DNA of 64,000 nucleotides from Stutzerimonas stutzeri (GCF_002909485.1 NZ_PPXG01000003.1:62001-126000); one strand, 5' to 3'. Shown: positions 42,069-52,863, counted from the stretch's first letter. Translations and numbers: made by a program. Notes: a model not told the origin generated them from the letters alone.

Positions 42069-43474
42069 CGGGCCAGCTCCTCTTGCAGGTGCGCCAGTTG
42101 CTGGAGGAATGCCGGTTCGTCGTCGAGCTGTCGCAGGTCGAGCCAGAGGGCGTCGTCATCGATGCGCCCGAGCACAGGAATCGGCAGGCAGCGCAGGGCT
42201 TCTTCTAGCTGGCGCAGGCTGCGGCCGCGCAGGCGTTTCGGCTGCTGCGGGCGGATGCATAGCGCGGCGCTGGGCAGGCGTGCCACCGGCTGCGCGCCGC
42301 TGCCGATCATGCCCAGGGCATCGGTTACGGCGACTTGCCAGGTTTCACCCAGCACGGCGGCAAACGCCGGGGCGATGCGGTCGGCCTGGCTACGGATCTC
42401 CGTCTGCGGGCGACTGAGCAGGCGCAGGCTGGTGAGGCGTTCGGCGAGGCGGTCGGGGTCGCGATAGAGGTTGAGCACCGCTTCCAGCGCGGCGAGGGTT
42501 AGCTTGTCGACGCGCAGGGCGCGCTTGAGCGGGTTCTTCTTGATCTTCTGGATCAGTGCCTTGCTGCCGACGATCAGCCCGGCCTGCGGGCCGCCGAGCA
42601 GCTTGTCGCCGCTGAAGGTGACGATGTCGGCGCCGTCGCGCAGCGCTTCCTGCACCGTCGGCTCTTTCGGCAGGCCCCAGCGGGAGAGGTCGAGCAGGCT
42701 GCCGCTGCCAAGGTCTTCCAGGAGCGGCAAGTCGTGGGCATGGGCGATGCGCGCCAGTTCGGCGGTGGCGACGCTGGCAGTGAAACCCTGCACGCTGTAG
42801 TTGCTGGTATGCACGCGCATCAGCAGACCCGAGCGCGGGTTGATCGCCGCTTCGTAGTCTTTGGCGTGGGTGCGGTTGGTGGTACCGACCTCATGCAGCT
42901 TCACGCCGGCGCGGGCCATGATGTCGGGGATGCGGAAGGCGCCGCCGATCTCGATCAGCTCACCGCGGGAAATGATGCCTTCCTTGCGTGCGCCGAGGCT
43001 GTTCAAGGCCAGCAGCACGGCGGCGGCATTGTTGTTGACCACGGTGACCGCCTCGGCGCCGGTCAGCTCGCGGATCAGTCCTTCGATAAGGTCGTCGCGA
43101 TCGCCGCGCTTGCCGGTGGCGAGATCGAATTCCAGATTGAGTGGGTAACGCGCGGCAAGGGTGATCGCTTCGATGGCTTCATCCGGCAACAGGGCGCGGC
43201 CGAGGTTGGTGTGCAGCACCGTGCCGGTGAGGTTGAACACGCGGCGCACGCGGCTCTTGTGCTGGTTGGCCAGGCGTTCGCCGGCGCGTCCGGCGAGCAC
43301 TGCCTCGGACAGTTCCAGTGCAGCCAGCTGGCCGTGACGAGCGGGCTCGCGCAATTCATCGAGCAGATCGCGCAGGGTGCTCAGCAATGCCTGGCGGCCG
43401 TAACGCTGCTGCAGCGGCTGACAGGCCGGATCGCGCAGCAGCTTGTCGACCGAGGGCAGGTGACTGCTGCTCAT
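42065..43474 (-). CDS. selA: SelA, L-seryl-tRNA(Sec) selenium transferase
   Basis: 469 aa PLP enzyme converting Ser-tRNA-Sec to Sec-tRNA-Sec with selenophosphate. Start ATG at 43474, overlapping fdhE stop by 4 nt (TGA/ATGA). A much longer upstream open frame reads through fdhE and is not used. Signatures: [60 protein letters not shown] and PLP Lys291 in [17 protein letters not shown]. The C-terminal region ends [13 protein letters not shown]. Confidence 0.97.
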   Translation of the reverse strand: MSSSHLPSVDKLLRDPACQPLQQRYGRQALLSTLRDLLDELREPARHGQLAALELSEAVLAGRAGERLANQHKSRVRRVFNLTGTVLHTNLGRALLPDEAIEAITLAARYPLNLEFDLATGKRGDRDDLIEGLIRELTGAEAVTVVNNNAAAVLLALNSLGARKEGIISRGELIEIGGAFRIPDIMARAGVKLHEVGTTNRTHAKDYEAAINPRSGLLMRVHTSNYSVQGFTASVATAELARIAHAHDLPLLEDLGSGSLLDLSRWGLPKEPTVQEALRDGADIVTFSGDKLLGGPQAGLIVGSKALIQKIKKNPLKRALRVDKLTLAALEAVLNLYRDPDRLAERLTSLRLLSRPQTEIRSQADRIAPAFAAVLGETWQVAVTDALGMIGSGAQPVARLPSAALCIRPQQPKRLRGRSLRQLEEALRCLPIPVLGRIDDDALWLDLRQLDDEPAFLQQLAHLQEELAR

Positions 43475-44388
43475 GCATCGCCCCCCGGTGCCAGCAGCAG
43501 ATTGGGCGCCTGACGCTGAAAGCCCTGCTCGGCCAGCAGCAGGTCCAGGTCGAGGGTGGCGAGGTCGGCGGAGAGGCTTTCGCCATCCGGGGCCAGGTCC
43601 AGATAGAGCTGCTTGAGGTAGCCGTTGCACTCGGGGCAGACCTCGGCCTTGATGCCCTGGGGCGAGCCCTCGAAGTGCAGGTAGTCGAGCTTTTTGGTGC
43701 TGCGGCAGAGGCTGCATTTGACGCGCACGTAATGCCACTCGCAGGCGCACAGCGAGCAGACCAGATAACGCAGGCCGTTGAGCTGGCCGCGGTGGCGGAT
43801 GATGCCGGCCATGGGCGGCGCACCGCAGCAGGGGCAGAGGGTCTGGTCTTCGCGTTCGCGCAGGGTGGTGAGGTCCAGTTGCAGCAGCCAGTGGCTCCAG
43901 GCCAGTTGCAGCGCGGCGCCAAGAAAGGGCACCAGGGCCGGCGGCAGGCTGTCGTACTGGCCGCTGACCAGTGCCACGGCCCAGGCCTTGCGCTGGCCGC
44001 TCTCGGCCTCGCGCAGTTGCTCGATGGCAGCGACTACCGCCGGGTTTTCCGGCACCACGAAGGCTTCCAGCCAGGCATCCAGCATCGTCAGCCAGGCGTC
44101 GTCGCGTACCAGGGTATCGGCAGCCAGTGGCGGCAGGTTGTGTTTGAGACTTTCGCGGGTGCGGTGTTCGTCCAGCGGCGCCATTGACGGCGGGTTGTCC
44201 AGCACCTGCTGTTGCGCCTGGCACACCGCCGCCAGCAGGCGCAGGTAGTCGGCGAACGGATGGCCTTCTGCGAGCTTTGTCAGGCGCGCGCTGCGCAGGG
44301 CGAACAGATCGCGCGGCGGCAGGTTGATGAAGGGTGGTTTGCAGGCAGCAGCTTCGATCTGCCCGGGCTCGAGAATGGTGCCTGCCAC
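43471..44388 (-). CDS. fdhE: FdhE, formate dehydrogenase accessory protein
   Basis: 305 aa cytosolic assembly factor for respiratory formate dehydrogenase. The zinc-ribbon-like Cys motifs are present: [44 protein letters not shown] and [16 protein letters not shown]-terminal part has [20 protein letters not shown] and [20 protein letters not shown]. Lies between the gamma subunit gene and selA. Binding to the catalytic subunit during cofactor insertion is known for the family. Confidence 0.95.
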   Translation of the reverse strand: MAGTILEPGQIEAAACKPPFINLPPRDLFALRSARLTKLAEGHPFADYLRLLAAVCQAQQQVLDNPPSMAPLDEHRTRESLKHNLPPLAADTLVRDDAWLTMLDAWLEAFVVPENPAVVAAIEQLREAESGQRKAWAVALVSGQYDSLPPALVPFLGAALQLAWSHWLLQLDLTTLREREDQTLCPCCGAPPMAGIIRHRGQLNGLRYLVCSLCACEWHYVRVKCSLCRSTKKLDYLHFEGSPQGIKAEVCPECNGYLKQLYLDLAPDGESLSADLATLDLDLLLAEQGFQRQAPNLLLAPGGDA

Positions 44389-44468
44389 GCAGGACTCCTT
44401 TTCTTGGGGTTGTGCCGAACAGCATAGTCCGTCATCGGCTGTCGCTCGGCTTTCGATGGTGCGTGGGG

Positions 44469-44504
44469 CTGAAGATTCCCGCGCGGGTGCTCGGGAATCT
44501 TCAG
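44469..44504 (-). terminator. Strong hairpin between the fdh gamma subunit and fdhE genes
   Basis: CTGAAGATTCCCG (44469-44481) pairs perfectly with CGGGAATCTTCAG (44492-44504): 13-bp stem, 10-nt loop. There is no clear T run, so it may be a partial terminator or an mRNA-stabilising stem separating the structural genes from fdhE-selA-selB. Confidence 0.55.
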
Positions 44505-44521
44505 TTGAACAGCGGTGCCGC

Positions 44522-45145
44522 TTATTTGCGCTCGGTGATCTCCCGATACCAGGCGGGGTGGTGCTTGCGGGCCCATGCGCGGCTGACGGTGCCGTAAAGC
44601 ATGGCGCCCATCGAGCCCTTGAGCCAGATGGCGGCGTAGATGTGCACGATGATGCTGACGATCAGCACGAACGCGGCGATGGCATGCAGCAGGCTGGCCC
44701 AGCGCAGCGAGACGATGCCGAAGAAGCTGCTGAAGTACTCGCGCCAGATGACGATGCCGCTGAGCAGCAACACCAGCATGCTGAGGATCAGCACCCAGAA
44801 CAGCACCTTCTGCCCGGCGTTGTAGCGGCCGACTTCCGGCAGTTTGTCTTCGCGGTTGTGCACCACGTCGTTGATCTGCCTGAGCCACTGCCGGTCGCGC
44901 GCTTCGATGCGGTTATGCCCGGCAAAGCGGATCGCCAGCCAGAGGAAGAAGACGAACATCGCGACCCCGATGAAGGGGTGCAGGATGCGCGTCCAGGTGC
45001 CGCCGCCGAACAGCCCGGAGAGGCCGAACAGCGCCGGATGGAACAATGCCAGGCCGGACAGCGCGGCTAGGACGAAGAGGATGGCAACGATCCAGTGATT
45101 GGTTCGCTGCGAGGGGTTGTAGCGTTCGATGTCGTTGTTGTTCAT
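44522..45145 (-). CDS. fdnI: Formate dehydrogenase gamma subunit, cytochrome b556
   Basis: 207 aa membrane subunit that passes electrons to the quinone pool. Four hydrophobic segments: TNHWIVAILFVLAALSGLAL, ILHPFIGVAMFVFFLWLAIR, KVLFWVLILSMLVLLLSGIV and LLHAIAAFVLIVSIIVHIYA. Haem-ligand histidines lie in NHW, HPFIG, LHAI and VHIYA. Spacing to the beta subunit gene is 57 nt. Symbols fdnI, fdoI and fdhC are used for this family; paralogue identity is not determined. Confidence 0.93.
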   Translation of the reverse strand: MNNNDIERYNPSQRTNHWIVAILFVLAALSGLALFHPALFGLSGLFGGGTWTRILHPFIGVAMFVFFLWLAIRFAGHNRIEARDRQWLRQINDVVHNREDKLPEVGRYNAGQKVLFWVLILSMLVLLLSGIVIWREYFSSFFGIVSLRWASLLHAIAAFVLIVSIIVHIYAAIWLKGSMGAMLYGTVSRAWARKHHPAWYREITERK

Positions 45146-45202
45146 CGTTGGCTCCTTGAGCGATCGACTCCGAGGATGGCCCCGCGAACGGGGCCGCCGG
45201 AT

Positions 45203-46144
45203 TCAGGGTCGCGGCTCCTTGGGGTCGACCACATGCACCGAGGGATCGACCTGGTGCACCACGGGCTCGCTGAGTTCGGCCTTCTCGTCCTCTTCCTCGA
45301 CGCGAACCGGGCCGACCCGCGTGTAGTGGAAGAAGCCGGCCAGCACCGCCGCGCCCATGCCCAGCAGGGCCAGCGGCTTGGTCACGCCTTTCCACAGGCT
45401 GACCAGCGGGCTGATGGTCGGCTCGTTCGGCAGGCCGCTGTACAGCGACGGCTGATCGGCATGGTGCAGCACGTACATCACGTGCGTACCGCCGACGCCA
45501 TCGGGGTCGTACAGACCGGCCTGATCGAAACCGCGTTCCTTCAGGTCGGCGATGCGCCCGGCGGCGTGCTCTTTCATGTCGTCCTTGCTGCCGAAGACGA
45601 TCGCCCCGGTGGGGCAGGTCTTCACGCACGCCGGCTCAAGGCCGACGGAAACCCGGTCGGAGCAGAGCGTGCACTTGTAGGCCTTCTTGTCCTTCTCGGA
45701 GATGCGCGGGATATCGAACGGGCAGCCGGTGATGCAGTAGCCGCAGCCGATGCAGTGGTCCTGGTTGAAGTCGACGATGCCGTTGGCGTACTTCACGATC
45801 GCCCCCGGCGCCGGGCAGGCCTTGAGGCAGCCAGGGTCGGCGCAGTGCATGCAGCCGTCCTTGCGGATCAGCCATTCGAGATTGCCGCTGCCGGGGTTCT
45901 CGTACTCGGCGAACTTCATTACCGTCCAGGATTCGGCGGTGAGGTCGATCGGGTTGTCGTAGGTCCCGTTGCTGGTGCCGACCTCATCACGCAGGTCGTT
46001 CCATTCCGAACACGCCACCTGGCAGGCCTTGCAGCCGATGCACTTGGAGACGTCGATCAGTTTCGCCACCTCGCCGATCTCGCGGATAGACGGCCGCTCG
46101 GTGGTCGTGGCGGAGCGGGCAATCACGTCTTGAGTAGCCATCAT
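45203..46144 (-). CDS. fdnH: Formate dehydrogenase beta subunit (4Fe-4S)
   Basis: 313 aa. Four cluster-binding Cys groups: [49 protein letters not shown] and [20 protein letters not shown]. Near the C-terminus a membrane anchor helix ([20 protein letters not shown]) places it at the periplasmic face of the inner membrane. Start overlaps the alpha-subunit stop at 46141-46144 (ATGA). Confidence 0.96.
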   Translation of the reverse strand: MMATQDVIARSATTTERPSIREIGEVAKLIDVSKCIGCKACQVACSEWNDLRDEVGTSNGTYDNPIDLTAESWTVMKFAEYENPGSGNLEWLIRKDGCMHCADPGCLKACPAPGAIVKYANGIVDFNQDHCIGCGYCITGCPFDIPRISEKDKKAYKCTLCSDRVSVGLEPACVKTCPTGAIVFGSKDDMKEHAAGRIADLKERGFDQAGLYDPDGVGGTHVMYVLHHADQPSLYSGLPNEPTISPLVSLWKGVTKPLALLGMGAAVLAGFFHYTRVGPVRVEEEDEKAELSEPVVHQVDPSVHVVDPKEPRP

Positions 46145-49100
46145 GCCTTCTCCACGTTGACCAGGAACGACTTGAACTCCGGCGTCTGGGTGTTGGCGTC
46201 ACCGACGAAAGGCGTCAGCGTGTTGGTCAGGTAGCCGTTGCGCGCCACCCCGGCGAAGCCCCAGTGCAGCGGAATGCCGATCTGGTGCACCGTCTGCCCG
46301 TCCACCGTCAGCGGCTTGATGCGCTTGGTCACCACCGCCACCGCCTTGATATAGCCGCGGTTGGACGACACCTTGACCCGCTCGCCAGCCTTGATGCCCA
46401 GCTCGTTGGCCAGCACTTCGCCGATCTCGACGAACTGCTCGGGCTGGGTGATCGCGTTGAGCCGGCAGTGCTTGGTCCAGAAGTGGAAGTGCTCGGTCAG
46501 CCGATAGGTGGTGGCCGCGTAGGGGAAGTCCTCCGCGGTGCCGAACAGCTCCATGTCGTTCTTGAACACCCGTGCTGCCGGGTTGCTGATCGCCTGTGCG
46601 TTGCCCGGGTGCAACGGGTTGCGCCCGATCGGCGTCTCGAACGGCTCATAATGCTCGGGGAATGGCCCCTCGTTCATCTTGTCCACGGCGAACAGCCGCG
46701 CCACTCCTTCGGGGTTCATGATGAACGGGTTCATGCCGTCCTCGGGCCGCGAGTCGACCTTGAAGTCCGGCACGTCGGTACCGCCCCATTTGCCGCCGTC
46801 CCACCACACCAGCCGCTTCTTCTGCGGCTCCCACGGATTGCCTGCGGGGTCGGCTGAAGCGCGGTTGTAGAGGATGCGGCGGTTGGCCGGCCAGGCCCAG
46901 GCCCAGCCCAGTGTCTGGCCCATTCCGTAGGGGTCGGCGTCGTCGCGCCGGGCCATCTGGTTGCCGGCCTGAGTCCAGGAGCCGCACCAGATCCAGCAGC
47001 CGCTGGAGGTCGTGCCGTCGGCACGCAGCAGGCCGAAGCCCGGTAGCAGTTCACCGGCCTTGGCCACCTGAGCGCCGGTCTGCAGGTCGAAGACGTCGCT
47101 CAGGGCCCTGCCGTTGTACTCCTGGGCGATTTCCTCGGCGCTCGGTTCTTCCGGCTGCCGATAGCCCCAGTCGATGTTGAGCAGCGGTTCGGCGTAGGCG
47201 CCGCCCTCCTTGCGATACATTTCGCGCAGACGATGGAACAACCCGCCCATGATCACCACGTCGGTCTGCGCCTGGCCTGGCGGCTCGGCGGCCTTCCAGT
47301 GCCATTGCAGCCAGCGGCTGCTGTTGACCAGCGAGCCGTCCTCTTCGGCGAAGCAGGTGGTCGGCAGGCGGAACACCGTGGTCTGGATGCTGGCGGTGTC
47401 AACGTCGTTGTATTCGCCGGCGTTGCGCCAGAACTCCGACGTTTCGGTTGCCAGCGGATCCATGATCACCAGGTACTTGAGCTTGGCCAGCGCGGCGCTG
47501 ACCTTGGCCTTGTTGGGGAACGAGGCGATGGGGTTGAAGCCCTGGCAGAAATAACCGTTCACCTGCCCCTGGTACATCATGTCGAACACCTTGAGCACGT
47601 CGTAGCCGGGGATATCCAGCTTCGGCAGCCAGTCGTAGCCCCAGTTGTTCTCCGCCGTGGCGTTCTTGCCGTACCAGGCCATCATCAGGCTGACGTGGAA
47701 TTTCTCGTAGTGCTGCCAGTAGGACAGCTGCCCCGGCCGTAGCGGCTTGGCGGTGCGCTTGGCGATGTAGGCGGTGTAGTCCTGTTCAGCGTCGAGCGGC
47801 AGGGTCATGTAGCCCGGTAGCAGGTTGGAGAGCAGCCCCAGGTCGGTCAGGCCCTGGATGTTGGAGTGCCCGCGCAGGGCATTCATGCCACCGCCGGGCA
47901 TGCCGATGTTGCCGAGCAGCAGCTGCACCATGGCGCCGGTGCGGATCATCTGCGAGCCGGTCGAATGCTGGGTCCAGCCGAGGGCATACATGATGGTCAT
48001 GACCTTGCCCGGCGCCGAGGTTTCGGCAATGGTTTCCCAGACGTGCAGCATCTTGTCCTGCGGCGTGCCGCAGATGTTGCTGACTACTTCGGGTGTGTAG
48101 CGGCTGTAGTGCTGTTTGAGCAGGTTGTAGACGCAGCGTGGGTGGGTCAGGCTCTTGTCGACGCGGGCAAAGCCGTCTTCATCGAGCTCGTAGCTCCAGC
48201 TGGACTTGTCCGGGTAGGCGCGTTTCTCGGCATCGTAGCCGTTGAACAGCCCGTTTTCGAAGCCATAGCCTTCTTTGACGATGAACGAGACGTCGGTGTA
48301 ATTGACCACGTACTCGTGCTGGATCTTGTCGTTTTCCAGCAGGTAGTTGATCAACCCACCGAGGAAGGCGATGTCGGTGCCGGTACGGATCGGCGCGTAG
48401 AAATCAGCCACCGACGCCGAGCGGGTGAAGCGCGGATCGACCACCACCAGCCGCGCCTTGTTGCGCGCCTTGGCTTCGGTAACCCATTTGAAGCCGCACG
48501 GGTGCGCTTCGGCGGCATTGCCGCCCATGATGAGGATCAGATCAGCGTTCTGGATATCGCTCCAGTGATTGGTCATGGCTCCACGGCCAAACGTCGGGGC
48601 AAGACTTGCCACCGTCGGGCCGTGTCAGACACGTGCCTGGTTGTCGAATCCCAGAATGCCGAGTGAACGCACCACCTTGTGGGTGATATAGCCAGCCTCG
48701 TTGGATGACGCCGAGGCGGCGAGGAAACCTGTGCTCAGCCAGCGATTGACCGTTTGGCCCTGTTCATTGCGCTCGATGAAGTTGGCATCGCGGTCGTCCT
48801 TCATCAATCGGGCGATGCGGTCGAGGGCGTCGCTCCACTCGATGCGCTTCCACTCGTTGGTGCCGGCTTCGCGGACTTCCGGATGGGTCAGGCGGTTGGG
48901 GCTGTGGACGAAGTCGAGCAGGCCCGCACCTTTCGGGCAGAGGGTGCCGCGGTTGACCGGGTGATCGGAGTCGCCTTCGATGTGGATGATGTTCTGCGCA
49001 ACGTTTTTGCCGCCGCTGCCCTGGCTGTAGAGAATCAGCCCGCAACCGACGGAGCAGTAGGGGCAGGTGTTGCGGGTCTCACGGGTGTTGGTCAGTTTGA

Positions 49101-49215
49101 AATGCCGGATCGACTCGGCATACGCCGACGGCGGGGCCATGCCCAATGCCGCCATGCTCGACGCCCCAAGGCCCACACCGCAGACCTTGAAGAACTGTCG
49201 ACGGTTCATATCCAT
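46141..49215 (-). CDS. fdnG: Formate dehydrogenase alpha subunit, selenocysteine-containing
   Basis: 1024 residues when the in-frame TGA at 48625-48627 is read as Sec197. Tat signal [20 protein letters not shown], then 4Fe-4S ligands [13 protein letters not shown] and MGD-binding region. The site [25 protein letters not shown] matches FdnG-type enzymes. Downstream are [40 protein letters not shown] and C-terminal [20 protein letters not shown]. It oxidises formate in the periplasm; the folded enzyme is exported by Tat. Annotation pipelines would split it into two ORFs (46141-48612 and 48625-49215). Confidence 0.97.
48582..48627 (-). promoter_or_regulatory. Sec codon and SECIS element
   Basis: TGA at 48625-48627 followed by CACGGCCCGACGGTGGCAAG, a close match to the SECIS hairpin of E. 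coli fdnG immediately downstream of its UGA. Pairing of CACGGCC with GGCCGTG (48590 region) closes the stem. All Sec machinery genes are downstream on the same strand. Confidence 0.9.
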
Positions 49216-49380
49216 CGGTGTTCTCCTTTCTTCTCAGGCTGGTACGCCGATGCTTTGCCGGCGTCTGCTAAGGAGCTTAGTCAAGAATGTAGAAAGTGAA
49301 GGGCTGATTCCGGCGTTCCGTCTGAGCCTGCATAGCGAGGCCTGGGCGTCCTTCTACAGGGAAAGCAGACCTTCTAGGCT

Positions 49381-50217
49381 TCAGCCCTCCACCGCTATTG
49401 AAAGCTGCTTTTTCCACTCCCTCGGCGATTGTCCGCAGTGCGCCTTGAACGCCCGGGAGAACGCGGCTTCGCTGCCATAGCCGACCTCGAGCGCGATCAT
49501 TTTCAGTGGGCGCCCTAGGCGCAGGGCCTTCTGCGCCAGCCGTACGCGCCAGCCCTGCAGATACTGGCCCGGCGTGGCGCCGACCGCCTCGCGAAATGCC
49601 GTGGCGAATACGCTGCGCGACATCCCCGCGACGCCGGCCAGCTCTTCGAGTGTCCAGTCCTGCGCCGGCGCCTCGTGCATCGCCACCAGGGCATTGCGCA
49701 GGCGCGGGTGTGCCAGCCCGGAGAGCAGTCCGCCATGCACCGCGTCGCTTTCCATCAACTGGCGCAATACCTGGATCATCACCACTTCGAGCAGTCGTTC
49801 GACCATTGCCACGCGCCCACAGCGCTGCTCAAAGGCTTCTTCGAACAGCAGCGTCAGCACCGGCTCGGCGCCCCATACCTCAGCCAGCGGGAGACAGACG
49901 ACATCCGCCAACCCGGACACGATGGGATTGCTCGCGCCACCCTCGAACGACAGCTTCGCGCAGACCATATCTGCCTGCTGTCCGGCGGCAACAACGAAAC
50001 GATGGGTCAGCGGGCGCGGGAATAGCAGCAGGCTTGGGCGTTCGACCTGCAGCTTGTCCCTGCCGTAGTGCACCTCGACGGCACCGCTGCGCACCAGATG
50101 CAGCTGTCCGTGTAAGCCATCGCTTTGCAGCGTGTTGATGCCACACAGCGGCCCGGCGTTGAACACCTGGGCGGTCATCGGGAAGTGCGTCATCAGCGCG
50201 GCGAGCCTGTCGGCCAT
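49381..50217 (-). CDS. AraC-family transcriptional regulator
   Basis: 278 aa from ATG 50217 (AGGAGT 6 nt upstream). N-terminal cupin_6-like sensor region (GLHGQLHLVRSGAVEVHYGR) and two C-terminal HTH motifs (WTLEELAGVAGMSRSVFATA, FREAVGATPGQYLQGWRVRL and IALEVGYGSEAAFSRAFKAH). Divergent from ohr, the genes separated by about 117 nt. Likely regulates the neighbouring ohr/hydrolase operon or an oxidative-stress response; the effector is unknown. Confidence 0.92.
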   Translation of the reverse strand: MADRLAALMTHFPMTAQVFNAGPLCGINTLQSDGLHGQLHLVRSGAVEVHYGRDKLQVERPSLLLFPRPLTHRFVVAAGQQADMVCAKLSFEGGASNPIVSGLADVVCLPLAEVWGAEPVLTLLFEEAFEQRCGRVAMVERLLEVVMIQVLRQLMESDAVHGGLLSGLAHPRLRNALVAMHEAPAQDWTLEELAGVAGMSRSVFATAFREAVGATPGQYLQGWRVRLAQKALRLGRPLKMIALEVGYGSEAAFSRAFKAHCGQSPREWKKQLSIAVEG

Positions 50218-50334
50218 ATTCGTACTCCTGATCATGTTTTCAGGATTTTACGTCACCAATAGTTTTTCGTGGTGAGCAGAATAGCGCTCACCGGGCAACA
50301 ACGCCTGGCCACTACCTGAACAGGAACCGTAGCC

Positions 50335-50763
50335 ATGACCATCGAGAAAATCCTCTACACCGCCACTGCAACCGCTACCGGGGGCCGTGAAGGCCGGGCC
50401 ACCTCCTCTGACGCAGCGCTCGACGTGCAGCTTTCCACCCCGCGTGAGCTGGGTGGTGCTGGCGGCCCCGGCACTAACCCGGAGCAGCTGTTCGCCGCCG
50501 GTTACTCGGCCTGCTTTCTCGGTGCGCTGAAGTTCGTCGCCGGCAAGCAGAAGGTCGCACTGCCCACCGACACCCGCATCACCGGGAAGGTCGGCATCGG
50601 CCAGATCCCTACCGGTTTCGGCATCGAGGCCGAGCTGACCATCAGCGCGCCCGGCATTGCCCGCGACGTGTTGCAGGAGCTGGTCAACCAGGCCCACGTG
50701 GTTTGCCCGTACTCCAACGCCACCCGCGGCAACATCGACGTCACGCTGATCATCGCCGACTGA
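50335..50763 (+). CDS. ohr: Ohr-type organic hydroperoxide resistance protein (OsmC family)
   Basis: 142 aa thiol peroxidase. Catalytic Cys60 ([12 protein letters not shown]) and resolving Cys124 ([14 protein letters not shown]) are in the usual Ohr positions. N-terminal [20 protein letters not shown] and [20 protein letters not shown] match Ohr rather than OsmC. Reduces organic hydroperoxides with lipoyl or dihydrolipoamide donors. A hydrolase gene follows after 38 nt. An AraC regulator, rather than the usual MarR-type OhrR, is the neighbour. Confidence 0.94.
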   Translation: MTIEKILYTATATATGGREGRATSSDAALDVQLSTPRELGGAGGPGTNPEQLFAAGYSACFLGALKFVAGKQKVALPTDTRITGKVGIGQIPTGFGIEAELTISAPGIARDVLQELVNQAHVVCPYSNATRGNIDVTLIIAD

Positions 50764-50801
50764 TCCACACAGCCCTCACATTCGCCCAGGAGACAACCGC
50801 C

Positions 50802-51752
50802 ATGAATGCCATCATCCGTACCTTCACCCTTCCGCTGTTGGCCATCGCGATGCAGCCAGTTTTCGCCGCACAGCCGGAGCAAGTAGCGCAACCGACATCC
50901 AGCATTACCAGTGCCCGTACTGCCAGCACCATCACTACCGCCGACGGCGTGCAGCTGTACTACAAGGACTGGGGCCCGAAGGACGGCCCGGTGGTCACCT
51001 TCAGCCACGGCTGGCCGCTCAACTCGGACAGCTGGGAATCGCAGATGCTGTTCCTCGCATCCGAAGGCTATCGCGTGGTCGCTCACGACCGCCGCGGTCA
51101 TGGCCGCTCCAGCCAGCCGTGGGAAGGCAACGATATGGATCACTACGCCGACGACCTGGCAGCGGTGATCGAAGCGCTCAACCTGAAGGATGTCACGCTG
51201 GTGGGCTTCTCCACCGGTGGCGGCGAGGTGGCACGCTACATCGGCCGCCACGGCACCGAACGGGTAAAGAAGGCTGTGCTGGTCAGCGCTGTGCCGCCGA
51301 TGATGCTGAAAACCGCGGATAACCCGGGTGGCCTGCCGCTGGAAGTCTTCGACGGCATTCGCAAGGCATCGCTGGAGGATCGCGCGCAGCTGTACCTCGA
51401 CCTTGCTTCCGGTCCGTTCTACGGCTTCAACCGTCCGGGTGCCAAGGTTTCCCAGGGGCTGATCGACAACTGGCGCGCCCAGGGTCTGCAGGCCGGGCAC
51501 AAGAACACCTACGACTCCATCGCCGCCTTCTCGGCCACGGACTTCCGCGGCGACCTGAAGAAGTTCGACGTACCGACGCTGGTAATCCACGGCGACGATG
51601 ACCAGATCGTGCCGCTGGACAGCTCGGGCAAGGCCTCCGCGGCACTGGTCAAGGGCGCGAAGCTGATCGTCTACCCAGGCGCGCCGCATGGCCTGACCGA
51701 CACCCACAAGGAGCGCTTCAACAACGACCTGCTGGGCTTTCTCAAGGAGTGA
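50802..51752 (+). CDS. Exported alpha/beta-hydrolase (non-haem chloroperoxidase/arylesterase-like)
   Basis: 316 aa from the ATG at 50802 with AGGAGA upstream. A signal peptide ([22 protein letters not shown]) is followed by the haloperoxidase-type hydrolase fold: [58 protein letters not shown], nucleophile elbow [18 protein letters not shown], acid in [15 protein letters not shown] and His in [16 protein letters not shown]. It could act as an esterase or perhydrolase. Cotranscription with ohr is likely. Confidence 0.9.
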   Translation: MNAIIRTFTLPLLAIAMQPVFAAQPEQVAQPTSSITSARTASTITTADGVQLYYKDWGPKDGPVVTFSHGWPLNSDSWESQMLFLASEGYRVVAHDRRGHGRSSQPWEGNDMDHYADDLAAVIEALNLKDVTLVGFSTGGGEVARYIGRHGTERVKKAVLVSAVPPMMLKTADNPGGLPLEVFDGIRKASLEDRAQLYLDLASGPFYGFNRPGAKVSQGLIDNWRAQGLQAGHKNTYDSIAAFSATDFRGDLKKFDVPTLVIHGDDDQIVPLDSSGKASAALVKGAKLIVYPGAPHGLTDTHKERFNNDLLGFLKE

Positions 51753-51813
51753 TGGGGGAGAGCAGCTTCGCCGAGCGGCTCGCAGCACTGCGCCACTTGC
51801 CCCTCAGAAACGA

Positions 51814-51839
51814 CAAACCCCGCCAGATGGCGGGGTTTG
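51814..51839. terminator. Bidirectional rho-independent terminator
   Basis: CAAACCCCGCC / GGCGGGGTTTG, 11-bp perfect stem with 4-nt loop, between the rightward hydrolase and leftward Tim44-domain gene. A-rich (left) and T-rich (right) arms allow termination of both transcripts. Confidence 0.88.
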
Positions 51840-51884
51840 CCTGCAGACTGCGCTAAGGCAGACCAGATTTCTACACGACGCTGA

Positions 51885-52724
51885 TCAGGCGTTCTGGCGG
51901 ATACCAGCGACGACCCATGGCTGGTTCTCGCCCTGGGCACGCTCCATGCGCCAGCTTTCGCTGAACGGCTCGCCCTGGTCGAAGCGCGAAGTCTTCGATA
52001 CACCGTTGAAGGTCAGGGTGGCGGTAGTCTTCTCGGCATCGTCGTCGACACCGTCGAGTTGGATCTGCAGATCGTCGATGTAGGTCGCTTGGTAGGCATC
52101 ACCGATCTCGGCGCGCTCCTGCTTGAGGAAGCCCAGCAGTTGCGGGGTGACGAACTCGGCGATCTTGTCCATCTCGTTGGCGTCCCAGTGCTGCTGCAGC
52201 GAGAGGAAGTGCTCGCGGGCTGCGGCGACGAAGCTCTGCTCGTTGAACCAGGCCGGGGCGTTGATCACCGGAGCGGCGGCAACCGGGGCGGCGCTGCCAC
52301 CGAAGATGGAGCTTGCCGGCTGCTGCGGCATTTCACGCTGCATCGGCGCATGGCCGGCCATGGCTGGCTGCTGCTGGCGACGGCGTGCGGCGAGGAAGCG
52401 GAATAGCAGGAACGCGATCGCGCCGAAGATCAGGATATCCATGAACTGAATACCCTCGAAGCCGTCGCCCATGAACATGGAAGCGAGCAGGCCACCGGCG
52501 GCCAGACCGGCCAGTGGGCCGAGCCAGCGGGAAGCACCGCTCGCGGCGGCGGGCGTCTGACGACCTGCCTGATTCGGCGCGGCCTGGGTCTGCTGGGGCG
52601 CCTGGCGAGTTTGGTGGCTCGGCGCCGAGCCGAAGCTCTTGCCGCCGCCGAAGCGCTTGGCGTGGGCGTCGAGCGCGAAGGTCAGGCTGATACACAGCGC
52701 CATGAAAATGCTAAGCACACGTTG
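51885..52724 (-). CDS. Tim44-domain protein
   Basis: 279 aa from the ATG at 52724. Signal peptide MQRVLSIFMALCISLTFALD, then a Gln/Ala/Pro-rich stretch and membrane segments near residues 75-115 (WLGPLAGLAAGGLLASMFMG and MDILIFGAIAFLLFRFLAAR). The C-terminal Tim44-like domain (about 155-279) has FVAAAREHFLSLQQHWDANE, MDKIAEFVTPQLLGFLKQER and the final TSRFDQGEPFSESWRMER. Function in bacteria is not established; probably membrane-associated. Confidence 0.88.
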   Translation of the reverse strand, partial: QRVLSIFMALCISLTFALDAHAKRFGGGKSFGSAPSHQTRQAPQQTQAAPNQAGRQTPAAASGASRWLGPLAGLAAGGLLASMFMGDGFEGIQFMDILIFGAIAFLLFRFLAARRRQQQPAMAGHAPMQREMPQQPASSIFGGSAAPVAAAPVINAPAWFNEQSFVAAAREHFLSLQQHWDANEMDKIAEFVTPQLLGFLKQERAEIGDAYQATYIDDLQIQLDGVDDDAEKTTATLTFNGVSKTSRFDQGEPFSESWRMERAQGENQPWVVAGIRQNA

Positions 52725-52863
52725 CATTGAGTGTTCCCGCTGAAAAGAGTGGAGTACGCGCGCCATCCTGCCGAGACGGGCAGGGGTTGGCCAGGGGCAG
52801 TATGTTACCGGCTTTTGCTTGCGACCGTTGGTCGCGCCGGGTGAGCGCTGGGCAAGATGCGGA

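Noticed and set aside
42065..44425. 786-codon frame suggesting a SelA fusion with a large N-terminal extension
   Set aside because: The extra N-terminal part is fdhE read in the wrong frame; SelA starts at 43474, overlapping the fdhE stop.
48613..48627. Premature stop splitting the formate dehydrogenase gene, as in a pseudogene
   Set aside because: The TGA is at the Sec position, followed by a SECIS, and all Sec-decoding genes are present.
49216..49380. Sigma-54-like GC..CC pattern upstream of the formate dehydrogenase operon on the minus strand
   Set aside because: The spacing is 9, not 10, nucleotides, and the flanking bases do not match the consensus.
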